Source of the DNA: Thermopetrobacter sp. TC1
GTDB taxonomy: Bacteria > Pseudomonadota > Alphaproteobacteria > Rhizobiales > Aestuariivirgaceae
Direction of reading: 5' to 3'
Assembly: GCF_000746275.1 (NCBI RefSeq)
Contig: NZ_KN050830.1
Coordinates: 6,369-50,093 of the forward strand
Length of the DNA stretch: 43,725 nt
Shown here: positions 35,443-43,725 of the stretch, piece after piece
Layout of the letters: each line of letters begins with the position of its first letter
Position numbering within the stretch: the stretch's first letter is position 1
Notes under the pieces: model-generated
Database searches by the model: none
What the model saw: the letters and a program-made list of their open reading frames with translations, nothing else
Told to the model about the DNA's origin: nothing
Position numbers and translations under genes: made by a program

Positions 35443-36735
35443 ATGTCCGTCCGCATTGCCGCTTTCGGCGCATCCCTGTTTGCGGTCGTCTTGACGGCTT
35501 TTGTCTCCTCTTCGCCTCTCGTCGCCGCGCCGCATCAAGAGGCCGCGCCGCAAAAGGCAGCCGCACCGCATAAGGCTGCCACGTCGTATCAGGAGGCCAG
35601 ACCCTGGGAATACCTGCGCGCGCTGCAGAATGTGCAGAACCGCCTGGCTGAAGGCGATGCCCGCGCCGCCCGCACAGCCCGCGCCCTGCATCGTTTTCTC
35701 ATCCGGCGCATGGCTGCCTTTCCGCCCCGCATCTGGCGGGAGAAACGCAATGCCGAGGCGCTGTTCACCTGGCTGCTCGCCGGCGGCCGCCCCGATGTGG
35801 CCGAACGGCTGCTGGCGAAGAAGGTTCCCGTGGCCCTGCCCAAGGGCGCGCTTGCAGGCGCTGTCGCCTATGCCCGCGGCGAGAATGCCCGCGCCTGGAA
35901 GCTGTTTTCGGGCATTTCCGTTCATGCCTTCATGACGCGCAACGCCCGCGCCCAGTTCGAGCTGGCGGTGGCGGTCTTGCGCGCGTCTTCCGATCCGCCG
36001 CTGGCGCTTGCGCATCTGGATCATGTCCGCCTGCTCAAGCCCGGCACCCTGCAGGAGGAGGTGGCGCTGCGCCGCGGCGTGTGGCTGGCCGGCATGGAGG
36101 GCGATGTCGAACGGGCCGTGCGCCTGGCCGGCATTTATCTCAGACGCTTCAATCGCTCCTTTTATGTCGATGATTTCCTGAAGCGGCTTTCCGTGGTGCT
36201 GGTGCGGCTGGATTATGGCCTCCGGCCCTCGCCGCTGGAGCGGATCGAGCCGCTGCTCTCCCGCTTAAGCAAGCGGCGCCGGGCGCTTCTGCTCGCTGCC
36301 ATGTCCCGCCGCGCCCTGCTTGACGGCAAGTTCGCCCTTGCCGCTCATGCGGCGAAAAAGGCGCGGGCGCTTTATCCGAACGTGGCGCGCTTCGCTGCCC
36401 GCACCCGGCTCTATCGCGCCGCCGCCGAGATCGCCCGGCCCGACCCCGAGCCGATCCTCAATACCCTGAACGCTCTGGATGAAAAGAACCTCGGCGAACG
36501 GGACCGCAGCCTGCGCCTTGCCGCGCTGCTGGTGGGGCGGGCGATCATTGATGAGCCCCTTTCGGAGACACTCGCCGCCATCCGGGTGAAAAAGAAGAAA
36601 GGGCACAAGGCCAAAGAGAGCACAGGCAAGGCCAGCGCAAGCCAGAAAGAGCAGGATGATCCCAGGCTGGCCCGGGCCGAAGCCCTGGCGGCGCAGGTGG
36701 AACGGCTCTTGAAGCAATACGCGGACATCCCATGA
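35443..36735 (+). CDS. motC: Periplasmic motility protein MotC
   Basis: A 430-residue protein with a signal peptide (about 1-28; SLFAVVLTAFVSSSPLVAA). It matches MotC of Sinorhizobium and relatives, a periplasmic protein needed for motor function that is thought to work with MotB. The repeated alpha-helical, TPR-like character (ARAARTARALHRFLIRRMAA, ARAWKLFSGISVHAFM) fits. A short Ala/Pro/His-rich segment (about 28-48) follows the signal peptide. The C-terminal 50 residues are Lys-rich and charged. Starts 3 bp after motB and overlaps fliK as ATGA (36732-36735). Confidence 0.88.
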   Translation: MSVRIAAFGASLFAVVLTAFVSSSPLVAAPHQEAAPQKAAAPHKAATSYQEARPWEYLRALQNVQNRLAEGDARAARTARALHRFLIRRMAAFPPRIWREKRNAEALFTWLLAGGRPDVAERLLAKKVPVALPKGALAGAVAYARGENARAWKLFSGISVHAFMTRNARAQFELAVAVLRASSDPPLALAHLDHVRLLKPGTLQEEVALRRGVWLAGMEGDVERAVRLAGIYLRRFNRSFYVDDFLKRLSVVLVRLDYGLRPSPLERIEPLLSRLSKRRRALLLAAMSRRALLDGKFALAAHAAKKARALYPNVARFAARTRLYRAAAEIARPDPEPILNTLNALDEKNLGERDRSLRLAALLVGRAIIDEPLSETLAAIRVKKKKGHKAKESTGKASASQKEQDDPRLARAEALAAQVERLLKQYADIP

Positions 36736-38264
36736 GCACCTCCTTGCCCATGTTCTCCATGAAGGCCTCGTTCAGGTCCGCTTCCGTCATGCAGGACCAG
36801 GCGCATGCGCCCGATGCCCGCAATCAGGCCGATGCGCCGCCTTTCGATGACTATCTGTCAAAACAGCCGACAGGTTCTGCGCCGTCCGGTTCCACAACCT
36901 CCGCTGCCGAGACGTCCCCCAAAACGGGGGCGCGCGCGCACGCCGAGCCAGAGGCGCAAGCTCAGGAAAAACAGGGCAACGAGATCAGTGAGCGCACAGC
37001 GGCAAAGGGTCACCGGCGCAAGGCGAAAGCCGCATCGTCCATGCCGCGCAGGCCCGGTGACGGGGCGGGCGCATCCCGTGTGTCTTTGCAGGCTGCGCAA
37101 ATGGACAATCCGGAAGAAATCGAAGCCCTCACTGTTTCCCTGATGAAAGAGGCTGACGGGCCCGAACCATCGCTTAAGCCCGATGCAATAAGGCCGGAGG
37201 GCGATGGCGAAGATGCCAAGGATGCCGGGCCTGATGGTATTAAGCCGAAGGCAGAAGCCGCTGACGAGAAGGGGGCCTTGCCGCGCGAAGCTGCGGATAC
37301 GCCGGTTCAGCAGGTATCGTTTGGCTTCCTGAACGGTGCTTCAAGGCAGCCGGGCGCCATGCCGGTTCGCACGCCTTTCTCTTCTGAGACGGGAAGGCCG
37401 CTGCGTTCTTTCACGGATAAAGCGGTCCCCGTGGATGCGGATTTCGATGCCGTCTCATCGATGCCGGATAAACATATCTCCGGCGCACCGAAAGGCGATA
37501 ATCGTTCAGCGCTTCATCCGGATGCGTTTCTGGCGGGCGTTGATGAAGGGCGCGGGCGCCGGCTTGAAGCCCCTGCCGGCAACGGGCGGCTTGCCGATGT
37601 CATGCGTGATGTGAAACTGCAGGTGGAGGATGCCGGCCAGAGCCGGCATTTCGCGCCGCCCCGAGCTCTGGATGCTGCAGCGGTTGCCACGGTGGCCGTG
37701 GACGATGCCGGCGCGATCGAGGCCAATGCCGGGCGCATCCGCGATGCCGTATTGCAAGGGCTTTCCGATCTCACCGGCGCACATGGTCAGACCGGTCATG
37801 CGGTGACCGTCAATCGACATCTGCACATTCAGCTGAAGCCGGAGCACCTCGGCACGGTCAGCGCCCGCCTGACCCTGCAGCAGGGCGTGCTTGAGATCCG
37901 CATCACCCTTCCCGATTCCGCCTGGGCGGAGCGCGTGCGCCGCGATGCCGAGGATCTCGCCCGCCGCATCATCACCCGCGAAGGGCATGCTGGCGGCATG
38001 CGGCAGGTGCAGGTGCACATCGGGGTGGATCCCGCCCTGGCTGTCGTCTCCCGGCAGGATGCCCAGATGCCGGGCCCTGGACAGAGCCCTTCCCATCATC
38101 CGGGTGGGCAAGCCGGTGCGGGTCAGGGGCAGGGCGCGTTCAGCGGTCAGGGGCAGGATGAGCGCAGCCGGGCCGGTTCCTCTTCAGGCCATGGTGACTT
38201 AGGACGGGGCGATGAAGGCAGTGCCACGCAAACGGAGCGCGATCCGCGCGCTGTCTATCTCTAG
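36732..38264 (+). CDS. fliK: Flagellar hook-length control protein FliK / MotD
   Basis: A 510-residue secreted ruler protein that sets hook length; called MotD in rhizobia. The first 340 residues are low-complexity and disordered. The C-terminal Flg_hook domain is recognised from HLHIQLKPEHLGTVSARLTL and VLEIRITLPDSAWAERVRRD (about residues 360-430). A Gly/Gln/Ser-rich tail follows. The ATG is coupled to the motC stop. The 3' end overlaps the next gene by 53 bp, which is unusual within this block. Confidence 0.88.
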   Translation: MSTSLPMFSMKASFRSASVMQDQAHAPDARNQADAPPFDDYLSKQPTGSAPSGSTTSAAETSPKTGARAHAEPEAQAQEKQGNEISERTAAKGHRRKAKAASSMPRRPGDGAGASRVSLQAAQMDNPEEIEALTVSLMKEADGPEPSLKPDAIRPEGDGEDAKDAGPDGIKPKAEAADEKGALPREAADTPVQQVSFGFLNGASRQPGAMPVRTPFSSETGRPLRSFTDKAVPVDADFDAVSSMPDKHISGAPKGDNRSALHPDAFLAGVDEGRGRRLEAPAGNGRLADVMRDVKLQVEDAGQSRHFAPPRALDAAAVATVAVDDAGAIEANAGRIRDAVLQGLSDLTGAHGQTGHAVTVNRHLHIQLKPEHLGTVSARLTLQQGVLEIRITLPDSAWAERVRRDAEDLARRIITREGHAGGMRQVQVHIGVDPALAVVSRQDAQMPGPGQSPSHHPGGQAGAGQGQGAFSGQGQDERSRAGSSSGHGDLGRGDEGSATQTERDPRAVYL

Positions 38265-38835
38265 CCTGCTTTTGATGCTGCTTGCCGCGGCCCTCAACCA
38301 TTCCGGAGATGCGGCGGCGGCATCGCGCCGGCCTGCGGGAAACGCCGGCGTTTGTGAGCGTTACATGCTCACCGCCGCGCGCCGGCACCGCGTTCCCCTG
38401 GCGGTGCTCTATGCCGTGGGGCTGACCGAGACCGGGCGCAAGGGCAGCCTGCGCCCCTGGGCGCTCAACATCCATGGCAAGGCCGTTTACGCCGGCAGCC
38501 CCGAGGAAGCCCTGCGCATCTTCCGTTCTGCCCGCGCCCGCGGCAAGTATCTGATCGATCTGGGATGCATGCAGATCAATCATCATTATCACGGCCGCCA
38601 GTTTGCCTCGCCGCGTCAGATGCTTGATCCCGCTGCCAACGTGGATTACGCCGCGCGGTTCCTGCGCCGCCTTTACGAGCGCGAGGGCTCCTGGACCATG
38701 GCCGCGGCCCGCTATCACGCCGGGCCGAACAACGACGCTGCCCAGAAGCGCTATGTCTGTGCCGTCATCCGCAATCTTGTCGCTACCGGCTTCGGCCGCT
38801 GGACTCCCGCCGCCAGACGCTTCTGCCGCCGTTGA
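38212..38835 (+). CDS. Lytic transglycosylase, SLT domain
   Basis: A 207-residue periplasmic muramidase-type enzyme. The signal peptide is about residues 1-37 (ISSLLLMLLAAALNHSG core). The SLT fold shows the catalytic Glu in VGLTE73-TGRKGS and the motif LIDLGCMQINHHYHG, then VDYAARFLRRLYER and AAARYHAGPNN. It would cut peptidoglycan locally. Its place at the end of the flagellar block suggests opening the wall for the rod or hook, or for the stator, by analogy with FlgJ and SltF; this is inference. AGGACGGGGCG precedes the ATG inside fliK. Confidence 0.9.
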   Translation: MKAVPRKRSAIRALSISSLLLMLLAAALNHSGDAAAASRRPAGNAGVCERYMLTAARRHRVPLAVLYAVGLTETGRKGSLRPWALNIHGKAVYAGSPEEALRIFRSARARGKYLIDLGCMQINHHYHGRQFASPRQMLDPAANVDYAARFLRRLYEREGSWTMAAARYHAGPNNDAAQKRYVCAVIRNLVATGFGRWTPAARRFCRR

Positions 38836-39190
38836 AGGAAACAGCCATTTCGCAGCACCCCGCCGTCCTGTTTGCCCAGTCGTCCATGACCGCCTTTTCA
38901 TCTCCCTTTCGTTGACTTGGCCGCGGCCTGGCCGTATAAGCCGCAACCATGACGACGGCCCGCGTTCGGGCCCGGCCTGTTTCCCGGCAACGAGGAAAGA
39001 CCGACGGCCGGAAAGGGAGCGAAGGGATGCGCCCGTTTCGCCTTGCCTTGCAAAAAAGGGAAGGCGAAAGCGGCGTATCCTGTCCTGTGTTCTTGGATGG
39101 CCTTGAGCGTTGCATCGTCTCCGGGCCGCCGCACGGGGCCATACGCGGGCATGTGATGGGTTTGAGCCATTCTGCGAGGAGATTCGAGCG
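38836..39190. other. Intergenic region before rpmH
   Basis: A 355-bp gap containing the near-consensus promoter (38912-38940) and a possible leaderless frame (38949-39194). No DnaA-box cluster and no RNA gene were recognised. Confidence 0.6.
38912..38940 (+). promoter_or_regulatory. Strong sigma70-type promoter for rpmH operon
   Basis: TTGACT (38912-38917), 17 bp, then TATAAG (38935-38940). It is the best promoter match in the window. Transcription would start at about 38947, leaving about 244 nt before rpmH. Confidence 0.8.
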
Positions 39191-39194
39191 ATGA
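38949..39194 (+). CDS. Possible leaderless 81-residue leader frame before rpmH
   Basis: An open frame whose ATG falls on the predicted transcription start, so it would be leaderless. Its stop overlaps the rpmH ATG as ATGA (39191-39194). The product is Arg-rich with no known domain. Codons such as CGG, AGG and AGA are common, unlike the ribosomal protein genes, so it may be a chance frame in an untranslated leader. Confidence 0.25.
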   Translation: MTTARVRARPVSRQRGKTDGRKGSEGMRPFRLALQKREGESGVSCPVFLDGLERCIVSGPPHGAIRGHVMGLSHSARRFER

Positions 39195-39325
39195 AGAGGA
39201 CGTTTCAGCCGAGCCGTCTTGTGCGCAAGCGCCGTCATGGCTTCCGGGCCCGCATGGCCACGCGCGGCGGGCGCAAGGTTCTCAAGCGGCGTCGGGCCAA
39301 GGGCCGCGCGCGTCTGTCGGCTTGA
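39191..39325 (+). CDS. rpmH: 50S ribosomal protein L34
   Basis: The 44-residue basic protein of the large ribosomal subunit. [20 protein letters not shown] and the C-terminal [19 protein letters not shown] are diagnostic. GAGGAG lies 11 nt before the ATG. It opens the classic rpmH-rnpA-yidC-engB order; yidD, common between rnpA and yidC, is missing here. Confidence 0.98.
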   Translation: MKRTFQPSRLVRKRRHGFRARMATRGGRKVLKRRRAKGRARLSA

Positions 39326-39332
39326 ATAAAGC

Positions 39333-39360
39333 GCCGGCTTTGCGGCATCCGGCCCTTTTT
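39333..39360 (+). terminator. Weak terminator or attenuator between rpmH and rnpA
   Basis: GCCGG (39333-39337) pairs with CCGGC (39349-39353), then CC and five Ts. The 5-bp stem is short, so it may only reduce read-through into rnpA, as expected from the large expression difference. Confidence 0.45.
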
Positions 39361-39369
39361 GTGTGACAC

Positions 39370-39801
39370 ATGCCTGAAGCCGGAACCGACAAGGCGGGCG
39401 AGGGCGCGGTTGCGCGCATGCCCGAAGTCCTGCGCCACCGCAGCGATTTTCTTGCCGCCGCCCGCGGCGTGTTCCGGGCCATGCCGCTGGTGGTGGTGCA
39501 GATGCGCAAGCGCAATGATGACGGCCCGCCCCGCGTGGGCTTCACGGCCACCCGTCGCATCGGCAAGGCGGTGATTCGCAACCGGGCCCGCCGCCGCCTG
39601 CGTGAAATCGTGCGTCAGTTGCCACAGGGGCGTCTGCTGCCGGGGCGGGATTACGTCTTCATCGCCCGCGAAGGCACGGCCACCGCCCGTTTTGCCGATC
39701 TGCGCGGGCAGCTGCTGCGGGCGCTGGACATGCTCAATGCCGGCCGGGGACATGCTGCGCGCCCCCGCCGCAAGACCTCGGCGGGCCGCAAGGAGAAATG
39801 A
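39370..39801 (+). CDS. rnpA: Ribonuclease P protein component
   Basis: The protein subunit of RNase P, which with the rnpB RNA matures tRNA 5' ends. The family motif is GFTATRRIGKAVIRNRARRR LREIV, with the conserved RNR helix. The N-terminal RHRSDFLAAARG is also typical. The length of 143 includes an extra N-terminal stretch and a basic tail. ATG 39370 is used; an internal ATG at 39418 (MPEVLRHRSDF) is possible and would match shorter homologues. Confidence 0.95.
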   Translation: MPEAGTDKAGEGAVARMPEVLRHRSDFLAAARGVFRAMPLVVVQMRKRNDDGPPRVGFTATRRIGKAVIRNRARRRLREIVRQLPQGRLLPGRDYVFIAREGTATARFADLRGQLLRALDMLNAGRGHAARPRRKTSAGRKEK

Positions 39802-39840
39802 ACCGGAGCATTCCGGCCGAACGGGACAGAGCCATAAGCC

Positions 39841-41685
39841 ATGCAAGGCGAGCAGAAGAATTTCATCATAGCCATCGTCCTCTCGCTGCTGATCATCATC
39901 GGCTGGCAGATCTTCTACGTCGGCCCGCAGGTGGAAAAGCAGAAGAAGCTTCAGCAGGCGGCTCAGGAACAGACGGCCAGCCCCTCCACCACCAAATCAG
40001 CCGACGTCACCGCGCCAACGCCAGCGGCCACGGATGGCAAGGGCGGCCAGGCCCAGGCGCCCGGCGTTGCCGCGCCGGCCCCGGGCGGCATGCAGCCGCG
40101 GCAGGCCGTTCTGCAAAAGGACCCGCGCGTACGCATTGATACGCCCTCGCTCATCGGCTCGATCAATCTGCGCGGCGGCCGGCTTGATGACCTGAAACTG
40201 CGCCGCTATCGCGAGACGGTCTCGCCAGACAGCCCCATCATCACCCTGCTCAATCCCGTCGGCACGAAGAATGCCTATTTCACCGAAGTCGGCTGGGCGC
40301 CCGCGCCCGGTCAGAACGTCAGGGTGCCGGGGCGCGATACCGTGTGGAAGGCGCCCGAAGGCGCCGTGCTGAAGGCAGGCGGCTCCGTGACCCTGGAATG
40401 GGACAACGGCGAGGGGCTCATTTTCCGCCGCACCTTCACCGTCGATGAGAACTACATGTTCTCCGTCACCCAGACGGTGGAGAACCGCTCCGACAAGCCC
40501 GTGGTTCTCTATCCCTATGCGCGGGTGCAGCGTCACGGCGTGCCGAAAACGCAAGGATACTTCGTGCTCCATGAGGGGCTGATCGGCGTTCTTGACGGTG
40601 AGCTCTATGAAGTCCGCTACAAGGACCTGATGGAAGAGGATGCAAAGCCCCAGGAGGCCGATTCCACCGGCGGCTGGCTGGGCATCACCGACAAGTACTG
40701 GGCGGTCACCGTCATGCCGCGCGATCAGAAGCAGGCCATTCATGGCCGCTTCTTCCATACCAAGGTCAACGGCACCGACATCTTCCAGGCCGACTGGCTG
40801 GGCAAGACCGGCGTGACCATCGCGCCCGGGGCCAAGGCCACGCAGCAGACCCTCACCTTCTCCGGCGCCAAGGTCGTTGCGCTCATCGACAATTACGAGA
40901 AGACTTACGGCATCGACAAATTCGACCTGCTCATCGACTGGGGCTGGTTCTATTTCATCACCAAGCCCATGTTCTTCCTGCTGCACTGGCTGTACAACCT
41001 GCTGGGCAACTATGGCTTTGCCATTCTCGTCGCCACGCTGCTGATCAAGCTCGTCCTCTTCCCGCTCTCCAACAAGTCCTACGCCTCCATGGCGAAGATG
41101 AAGAAGCTTCAGCCCGAGCTGGAGCGCATCAGGGAGCTGTACAAGGACGACAAGCTCAAGCAGCAGCAGGCCATGATGGAGCTGTACCGCAAGAACAAGG
41201 TCTCGCCCATGGCCGGCTGCCTGCCCATGCTCATTCAGGTGCCGATCTTCTTTGCGCTGTACAAGGTGCTCTTCGTCACCATCGAGATGCGGCATGCACC
41301 CTTCATCGGCTGGATCAGGGACCTCTCCGCGCCCGATCCCACCAGCCTGTTCAATCTCTTCGGGCTCATCCCCTGGGATCCGCCGCTGTTTCTGCAGATC
41401 GGCGTCCTGCCCCTGCTCATGGGCCTGACCATGTGGGTGCAGATGAAGCTCAATCCGCCGCCCCCCGATCCGGTGCAGGCCCAGATCTTCAACTGGATGC
41501 CGGTGCTCTTCACCTTCATGCTCGGCACGTTTCCCGCCGGCCTCGTGCTCTACTGGACATGGAACAACTTCCTCTCCATCATCCAGCAGAGCTACATCAT
41601 GAAGAAGCACGGCGCCGAGATCCATCTGTGGAACGCGCTGAAGAAGAGTTTGCCGTTCCTCAACAAGGGGGCCGACAAGGCCTGA
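39841..41685 (+). CDS. yidC: Membrane protein insertase YidC
   Basis: Inserts proteins into the inner membrane alone or with SecYEG. Residues 7-27 form the first membrane helix ([20 protein letters not shown]). A long linker and the periplasmic beta domain follow to about 350. The conserved insertase core has helices at about 375-410 ([19 protein letters not shown]), about 455-480 and about 520-590. The motifs [20 protein letters not shown] and [20 protein letters not shown] are diagnostic. The 614-residue length is normal for a proteobacterium. Engaged with engB by a 1-bp gap. Confidence 0.98.
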   Translation: MQGEQKNFIIAIVLSLLIIIGWQIFYVGPQVEKQKKLQQAAQEQTASPSTTKSADVTAPTPAATDGKGGQAQAPGVAAPAPGGMQPRQAVLQKDPRVRIDTPSLIGSINLRGGRLDDLKLRRYRETVSPDSPIITLLNPVGTKNAYFTEVGWAPAPGQNVRVPGRDTVWKAPEGAVLKAGGSVTLEWDNGEGLIFRRTFTVDENYMFSVTQTVENRSDKPVVLYPYARVQRHGVPKTQGYFVLHEGLIGVLDGELYEVRYKDLMEEDAKPQEADSTGGWLGITDKYWAVTVMPRDQKQAIHGRFFHTKVNGTDIFQADWLGKTGVTIAPGAKATQQTLTFSGAKVVALIDNYEKTYGIDKFDLLIDWGWFYFITKPMFFLLHWLYNLLGNYGFAILVATLLIKLVLFPLSNKSYASMAKMKKLQPELERIRELYKDDKLKQQQAMMELYRKNKVSPMAGCLPMLIQVPIFFALYKVLFVTIEMRHAPFIGWIRDLSAPDPTSLFNLFGLIPWDPPLFLQIGVLPLLMGLTMWVQMKLNPPPPDPVQAQIFNWMPVLFTFMLGTFPAGLVLYWTWNNFLSIIQQSYIMKKHGAEIHLWNALKKSLPFLNKGADKA

Positions 41686-41686
41686 C

Positions 41687-42508
41687 ATGACCGCGGAAAG
41701 AAACAGGGCGCCCCGCTCTTCGCCCGCCGGGAACGCAAAGACGGGCGGCGAACGGCAAGCGCAACAGATAAAGGCGGAAGACGCGACGGCGACTGGGGCG
41801 GCGGCAACGCCGGCGTCAGCGCCGTCATCGCCGCCGCGGCTTGTGGATGCGCCGCTGTCCGATCTTGATGAGGAAGCGCGCGAACGTGCCCTGGAACAGG
41901 GCCGGCGCCTGTTCGCCAGACCGCCCGTCTTTCTCCGAGGCGTGGCCGACATGCGTGACCTGCCGCCGCCGCATGAGGTGGAGATCGCCTTTGCCGGCCG
42001 CTCCAACGTGGGCAAGTCCTCCCTGATCAACGCCCTGTTCAATCGCCGCGATGTGGCCCGCACCTCCAACACCCCCGGCCGCACCCGGGAGCTGAACTAC
42101 TTCGCCCTCGCCGAGGGGCGCATGGCCCTGGTGGACATGCCCGGCTATGGCTATGCCAAGGCGCCGAAATCCCTGGTGAAGCGCTGGCAGGCCCTGGTGC
42201 GCGACTTTCTGCGCGGCCGCGCGCCCCTGCGCCGCGTGTTCGTGCTCATCGACGCCCGCCATGGCCTTAAGGCCCATGATCTTGCCGCCATGGATCTGCT
42301 CGATGAGGCCGCGGTCAACTATCAGGTGGTGCTCACCAAGGCGGACAAGGCCCGCGCCGATCACCTCGAAAAACTGCGAACCAGTATCGCCCGCGCCTTA
42401 ACCGCCCGGCCGGCGGCGCACCCGGTCGTTCACGTCACCTCCGCGCGCAAGGGCACAGGCCTTGCCGAACTGCGCGCCGAAATCGCCCGCCTTCTCAAGG
42501 CAACATGA
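41687..42508 (+). CDS. engB: Ribosome biogenesis GTPase EngB/YihA
   Basis: A small GTPase needed for 50S subunit assembly. The P-loop is GRSNVGKSS (104-112), G2/G3 are [14 protein letters not shown] and [12 protein letters not shown]4 is [10 protein letters not shown], and the C-terminal switch-like [13 protein letters not shown] follows. At 273 residues it carries about 60 extra N-terminal residues, low-complexity Ala/Thr/Ser, compared with the usual 200-215. An internal start is possible, but the ATG at 41687 directly follows the yidC stop and fits coupling. Confidence 0.97.
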   Translation: MTAERNRAPRSSPAGNAKTGGERQAQQIKAEDATATGAAATPASAPSSPPRLVDAPLSDLDEEARERALEQGRRLFARPPVFLRGVADMRDLPPPHEVEIAFAGRSNVGKSSLINALFNRRDVARTSNTPGRTRELNYFALAEGRMALVDMPGYGYAKAPKSLVKRWQALVRDFLRGRAPLRRVFVLIDARHGLKAHDLAAMDLLDEAAVNYQVVLTKADKARADHLEKLRTSIARALTARPAAHPVVHVTSARKGTGLAELRAEIARLLKAT

Positions 42509-42588
42509 CAGCCCAAACCTGGAATAATGCTCATAACACCCTATCGGCGGTGACACGGAGCCCGGAAGAACCGTTTTGATCGTCATGA

Positions 42589-42933
42589 TCATGAGCGCCC
42601 GCCGTATTTCAGAAAGCGCAGGAAGGTGAACCAGACCTCGTGCAGGGCATCGAGATAGGCGCGCTCCTCGGGATGGCGCTCCGCCACCGCGTTCTTGAAA
42701 TTTGGATAATCGAGCTTCTCCTCGACATAGCGAACCAGCATGTCTTTCAGCACCTGTTCCTCGACATGCAGCCGCCAGGTGTAATCCGCGTCCTCAAGCT
42801 GAAAGATGGCATCGGCATGCTGCGGAAACGCCCGCTCAAGATGGTCTTTCTTCCGTGCCCGCACGATGATGATATTCGGCTTATCCTTATGCCGGACACA
42901 CGAGATCATGCCCTCCGTCGTGATGACCCACAT
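42589..42933 (-). CDS. Conserved hypothetical protein, MWxxTTxG family
   Basis: A 114-residue soluble protein. The pattern MWVITTEG at the start, NIIIVRARKKDHLERAF, YTWRLHVEEQVLKDML and the C-terminal LDYPNFKNAVAER...LHEVWFTFLRF recalls a family of short proteins of unknown function seen in many actinobacteria and proteobacteria. I cannot give a domain number. No catalytic residues are evident. AAAGGAGG lies upstream of the ATG, supporting expression. It is convergent with engB and stands alone. Confidence 0.75.
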   Translation of the reverse strand: MWVITTEGMISCVRHKDKPNIIIVRARKKDHLERAFPQHADAIFQLEDADYTWRLHVEEQVLKDMLVRYVEEKLDYPNFKNAVAERHPEERAYLDALHEVWFTFLRFLKYGGRS

Positions 42934-43047
42934 CTGGTGTTTCCCCTCCTTTCTGCAAATGTCATGCGGATATGAGGCGTAAAGCCCCTCGCCCGGCGCG
43001 AGATCCGATGCGGCTGCCGCATTTCAAGACATGTCAGGACATGGGAA

Positions 43048-43073
43048 GGGGCGGCGGATTGATCCGCCACCCC
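43048..43073. other. GC-rich hairpin
   Basis: GGGG-C-GGCGGA pairs with TCCGCC-A-CCCC around TTGA, with one mismatch. It lies after the C-x10-C repeat gene on the minus strand, but no T-run follows, so its role as a terminator is doubtful. Confidence 0.4.
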
Positions 43074-43119
43074 TGAAGGTCGTGTCGATGCCGGCCTGTG
43101 TCTGATTTCGCACCCGGTC

Positions 43120-43725
43120 TTATTTCAGCTGCGGCACCATGATTTGCGGCTGCTTGCGCACTGGTGGCCTGGCGGGCTGGGCCGGGCGGGTTGCAACACA
43201 GCGCCCCTTGCGCAGCACCTGGCCCTTCGGGCAGGACGGACGCGGCCGGCTGCTTTGCGGGCGCACACAGCGGCCACGCACCTTCACCAGCCCCTTCGGG
43301 CACGGCTTTGCCTGCGGCTTTGGCCGCACAGGCACGCACTTTCCGCGCACCCGAACCATCCCCTTGCCACAGGGCTTCGGCTGAGGCGGCTTGGGCTTGG
43401 CAATGGGCACGCAGCGATTGCCGAGGCGCTTCATGCCTTTCGGGCAGGGCTTGACCACCGGCGGCTTGGGCGGCTTCACCGGCCGGCAAACGCCTCCCTT
43501 GCGCACCATGCCCGGCGGGCAGGGTTTGACAATCGGCACACACCGGTTGTTCAGCCTCTGCATGCCCTGGGGGCACGGCTTGACGATGGGCACGCAGCGA
43601 TCCTTCACCCGATGCATGCCCGGCGGGCAGGGCTTCACACCTGGCTGACCGCACCAGCGACCGGGCGCGATCTGCTTAAGCCGCCACCCCTTCTTGCGCA
43701 GGGCCGGAACCTCATTGGCCGGCAC
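43120..43725 (-). CDS. Cys-repeat protein with seven C-x10-C units, N-terminus beyond window
   Basis: The frame is open to the window edge, and the GTG at 43725 is probably not the true start, so the N-terminus is missing. Residues about 30-185 are seven tandem units of 18-27 residues, each C-[PG]-x-G-[MLQ]-x6-C with exactly ten residues between the Cys pair (for example CPPGMHRVKDRC and CPKGMKRLGNRC). Linkers are Pro/Lys/Arg-rich (VKPPKPPVVKP). The protein is strongly basic. Even Cys numbers and regular spacing suggest one disulfide per unit and an exported location. I do not recognise a named family; similar Cys/Pro/Lys repeat tails occur in uncharacterised alphaproteobacterial surface proteins. 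No function is assigned. Confidence 0.8.
   Translation of the reverse strand: MPANEVPALRKKGWRLKQIAPGRWCGQPGVKPCPPGMHRVKDRCVPIVKPCPQGMQRLNNRCVPIVKPCPPGMVRKGGVCRPVKPPKPPVVKPCPKGMKRLGNRCVPIAKPKPPQPKPCGKGMVRVRGKCVPVRPKPQAKPCPKGLVKVRGRCVRPQSSRPRPSCPKGQVLRKGRCVATRPAQPARPPVRKQPQIMVPQLK

Noticed and set aside
34033-36024. 663-codon minus-strand open frame
   Set aside because: Antisense to motB and motC, which have clear domains. No independent evidence.
38836-39190. Replication origin before rpmH
   Set aside because: rpmH adjoins oriC in some bacteria, but I saw no DnaA-box cluster, A/T-rich unwinding region or dnaA here.
39802-39840. A yidD gene between rnpA and yidC
   Set aside because: Only 39 bp separate the two genes, too short for yidD.
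39997-42084. 695-codon minus-strand open frame
   Set aside because: Antisense to yidC and the start of engB; no start signal or recognisable domain.

Overview
The window reads as a chromosomal segment of a GC-rich, flagellated, respiring alphaproteobacterium. Four things point there: a perfect CIRCE element before groESL; the order dciA-dsbA-smc; the order rpmH-rnpA-yidC-engB; and a fliF / fliH-like / motB / motC / fliK(motD) block of the type known from Rhizobiales and relatives. No tRNA, rRNA, CRISPR array, transposase or prophage gene was seen. Most genes are ordinary housekeeping genes. The unusual material is at the two window ends and in a few regulatory or repeat sites.

Layout. 1-1337 (minus, cut by the window edge): an A/T-rich gene for a protein ending in acidic tryptophan repeats. 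1486-5796 (minus): glycolate oxidase glcDEF, divergent from a small cytochrome c (6069-6452). 6624-7237 (minus): a PilZ protein with a translationally coupled small partner. 7238-8450: an A/T-rich regulatory region with three TGAC...GTCA sites before a LuxR-family regulator. 8513-12721 (minus): a TipF-like degenerate EAL protein, a HAD hydrolase, a MaoC hydratase and ribF. 13013-14368: a Fur-box-like site before a GNAT-type acyltransferase. 14437-16704: groES-groL with promoter, CIRCE and terminator.

16760-20180 (minus) is an iron and peroxide cluster: rubrerythrin, a heterodisulfide-reductase-like Fe-S protein, an encapsulated-ferritin-type protein without an encapsulin, and DUF3501. It is interrupted by a 129-bp palindromic element. 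Its predicted promoter carries an Irr-box-like palindrome over the -10. Facing away from it is a tandem pair of diheme c4-type cytochromes (20508-21912). 22180-27084: dciA, a DsbA-like thiol oxidoreductase and smc. 27277-29351 (minus): Fe-type superoxide dismutase and a branched-chain-amino-acid-type binding protein. 29486-31338: an EamA transporter and mutM. 31534-38835: flagellar MS ring, export and motor genes ending in a lytic transglycosylase. 38912-42508: rpmH, rnpA, yidC and engB behind a near-consensus promoter. 42589-42933 (minus): a conserved-looking protein of unknown function. 43120-43725 (minus, cut by the window edge): a protein built of seven C-x10-C repeats.

How they fit together: redox and iron homeostasis (cytochromes, Rbr, EncFtn-type protein, SOD, two iron-box-like sites) and motility with c-di-GMP-type signalling (PilZ, degenerate EAL, FliF/MotB/MotC/FliK) are the two recurring themes. 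No confirmed new system is visible. The best candidates for undescribed biology are the acidic W-repeat protein, the encapsulin-less EncFtn-type protein with its inserted palindrome, the LuxR regulator with its operator array, and the C-x10-C repeat protein.
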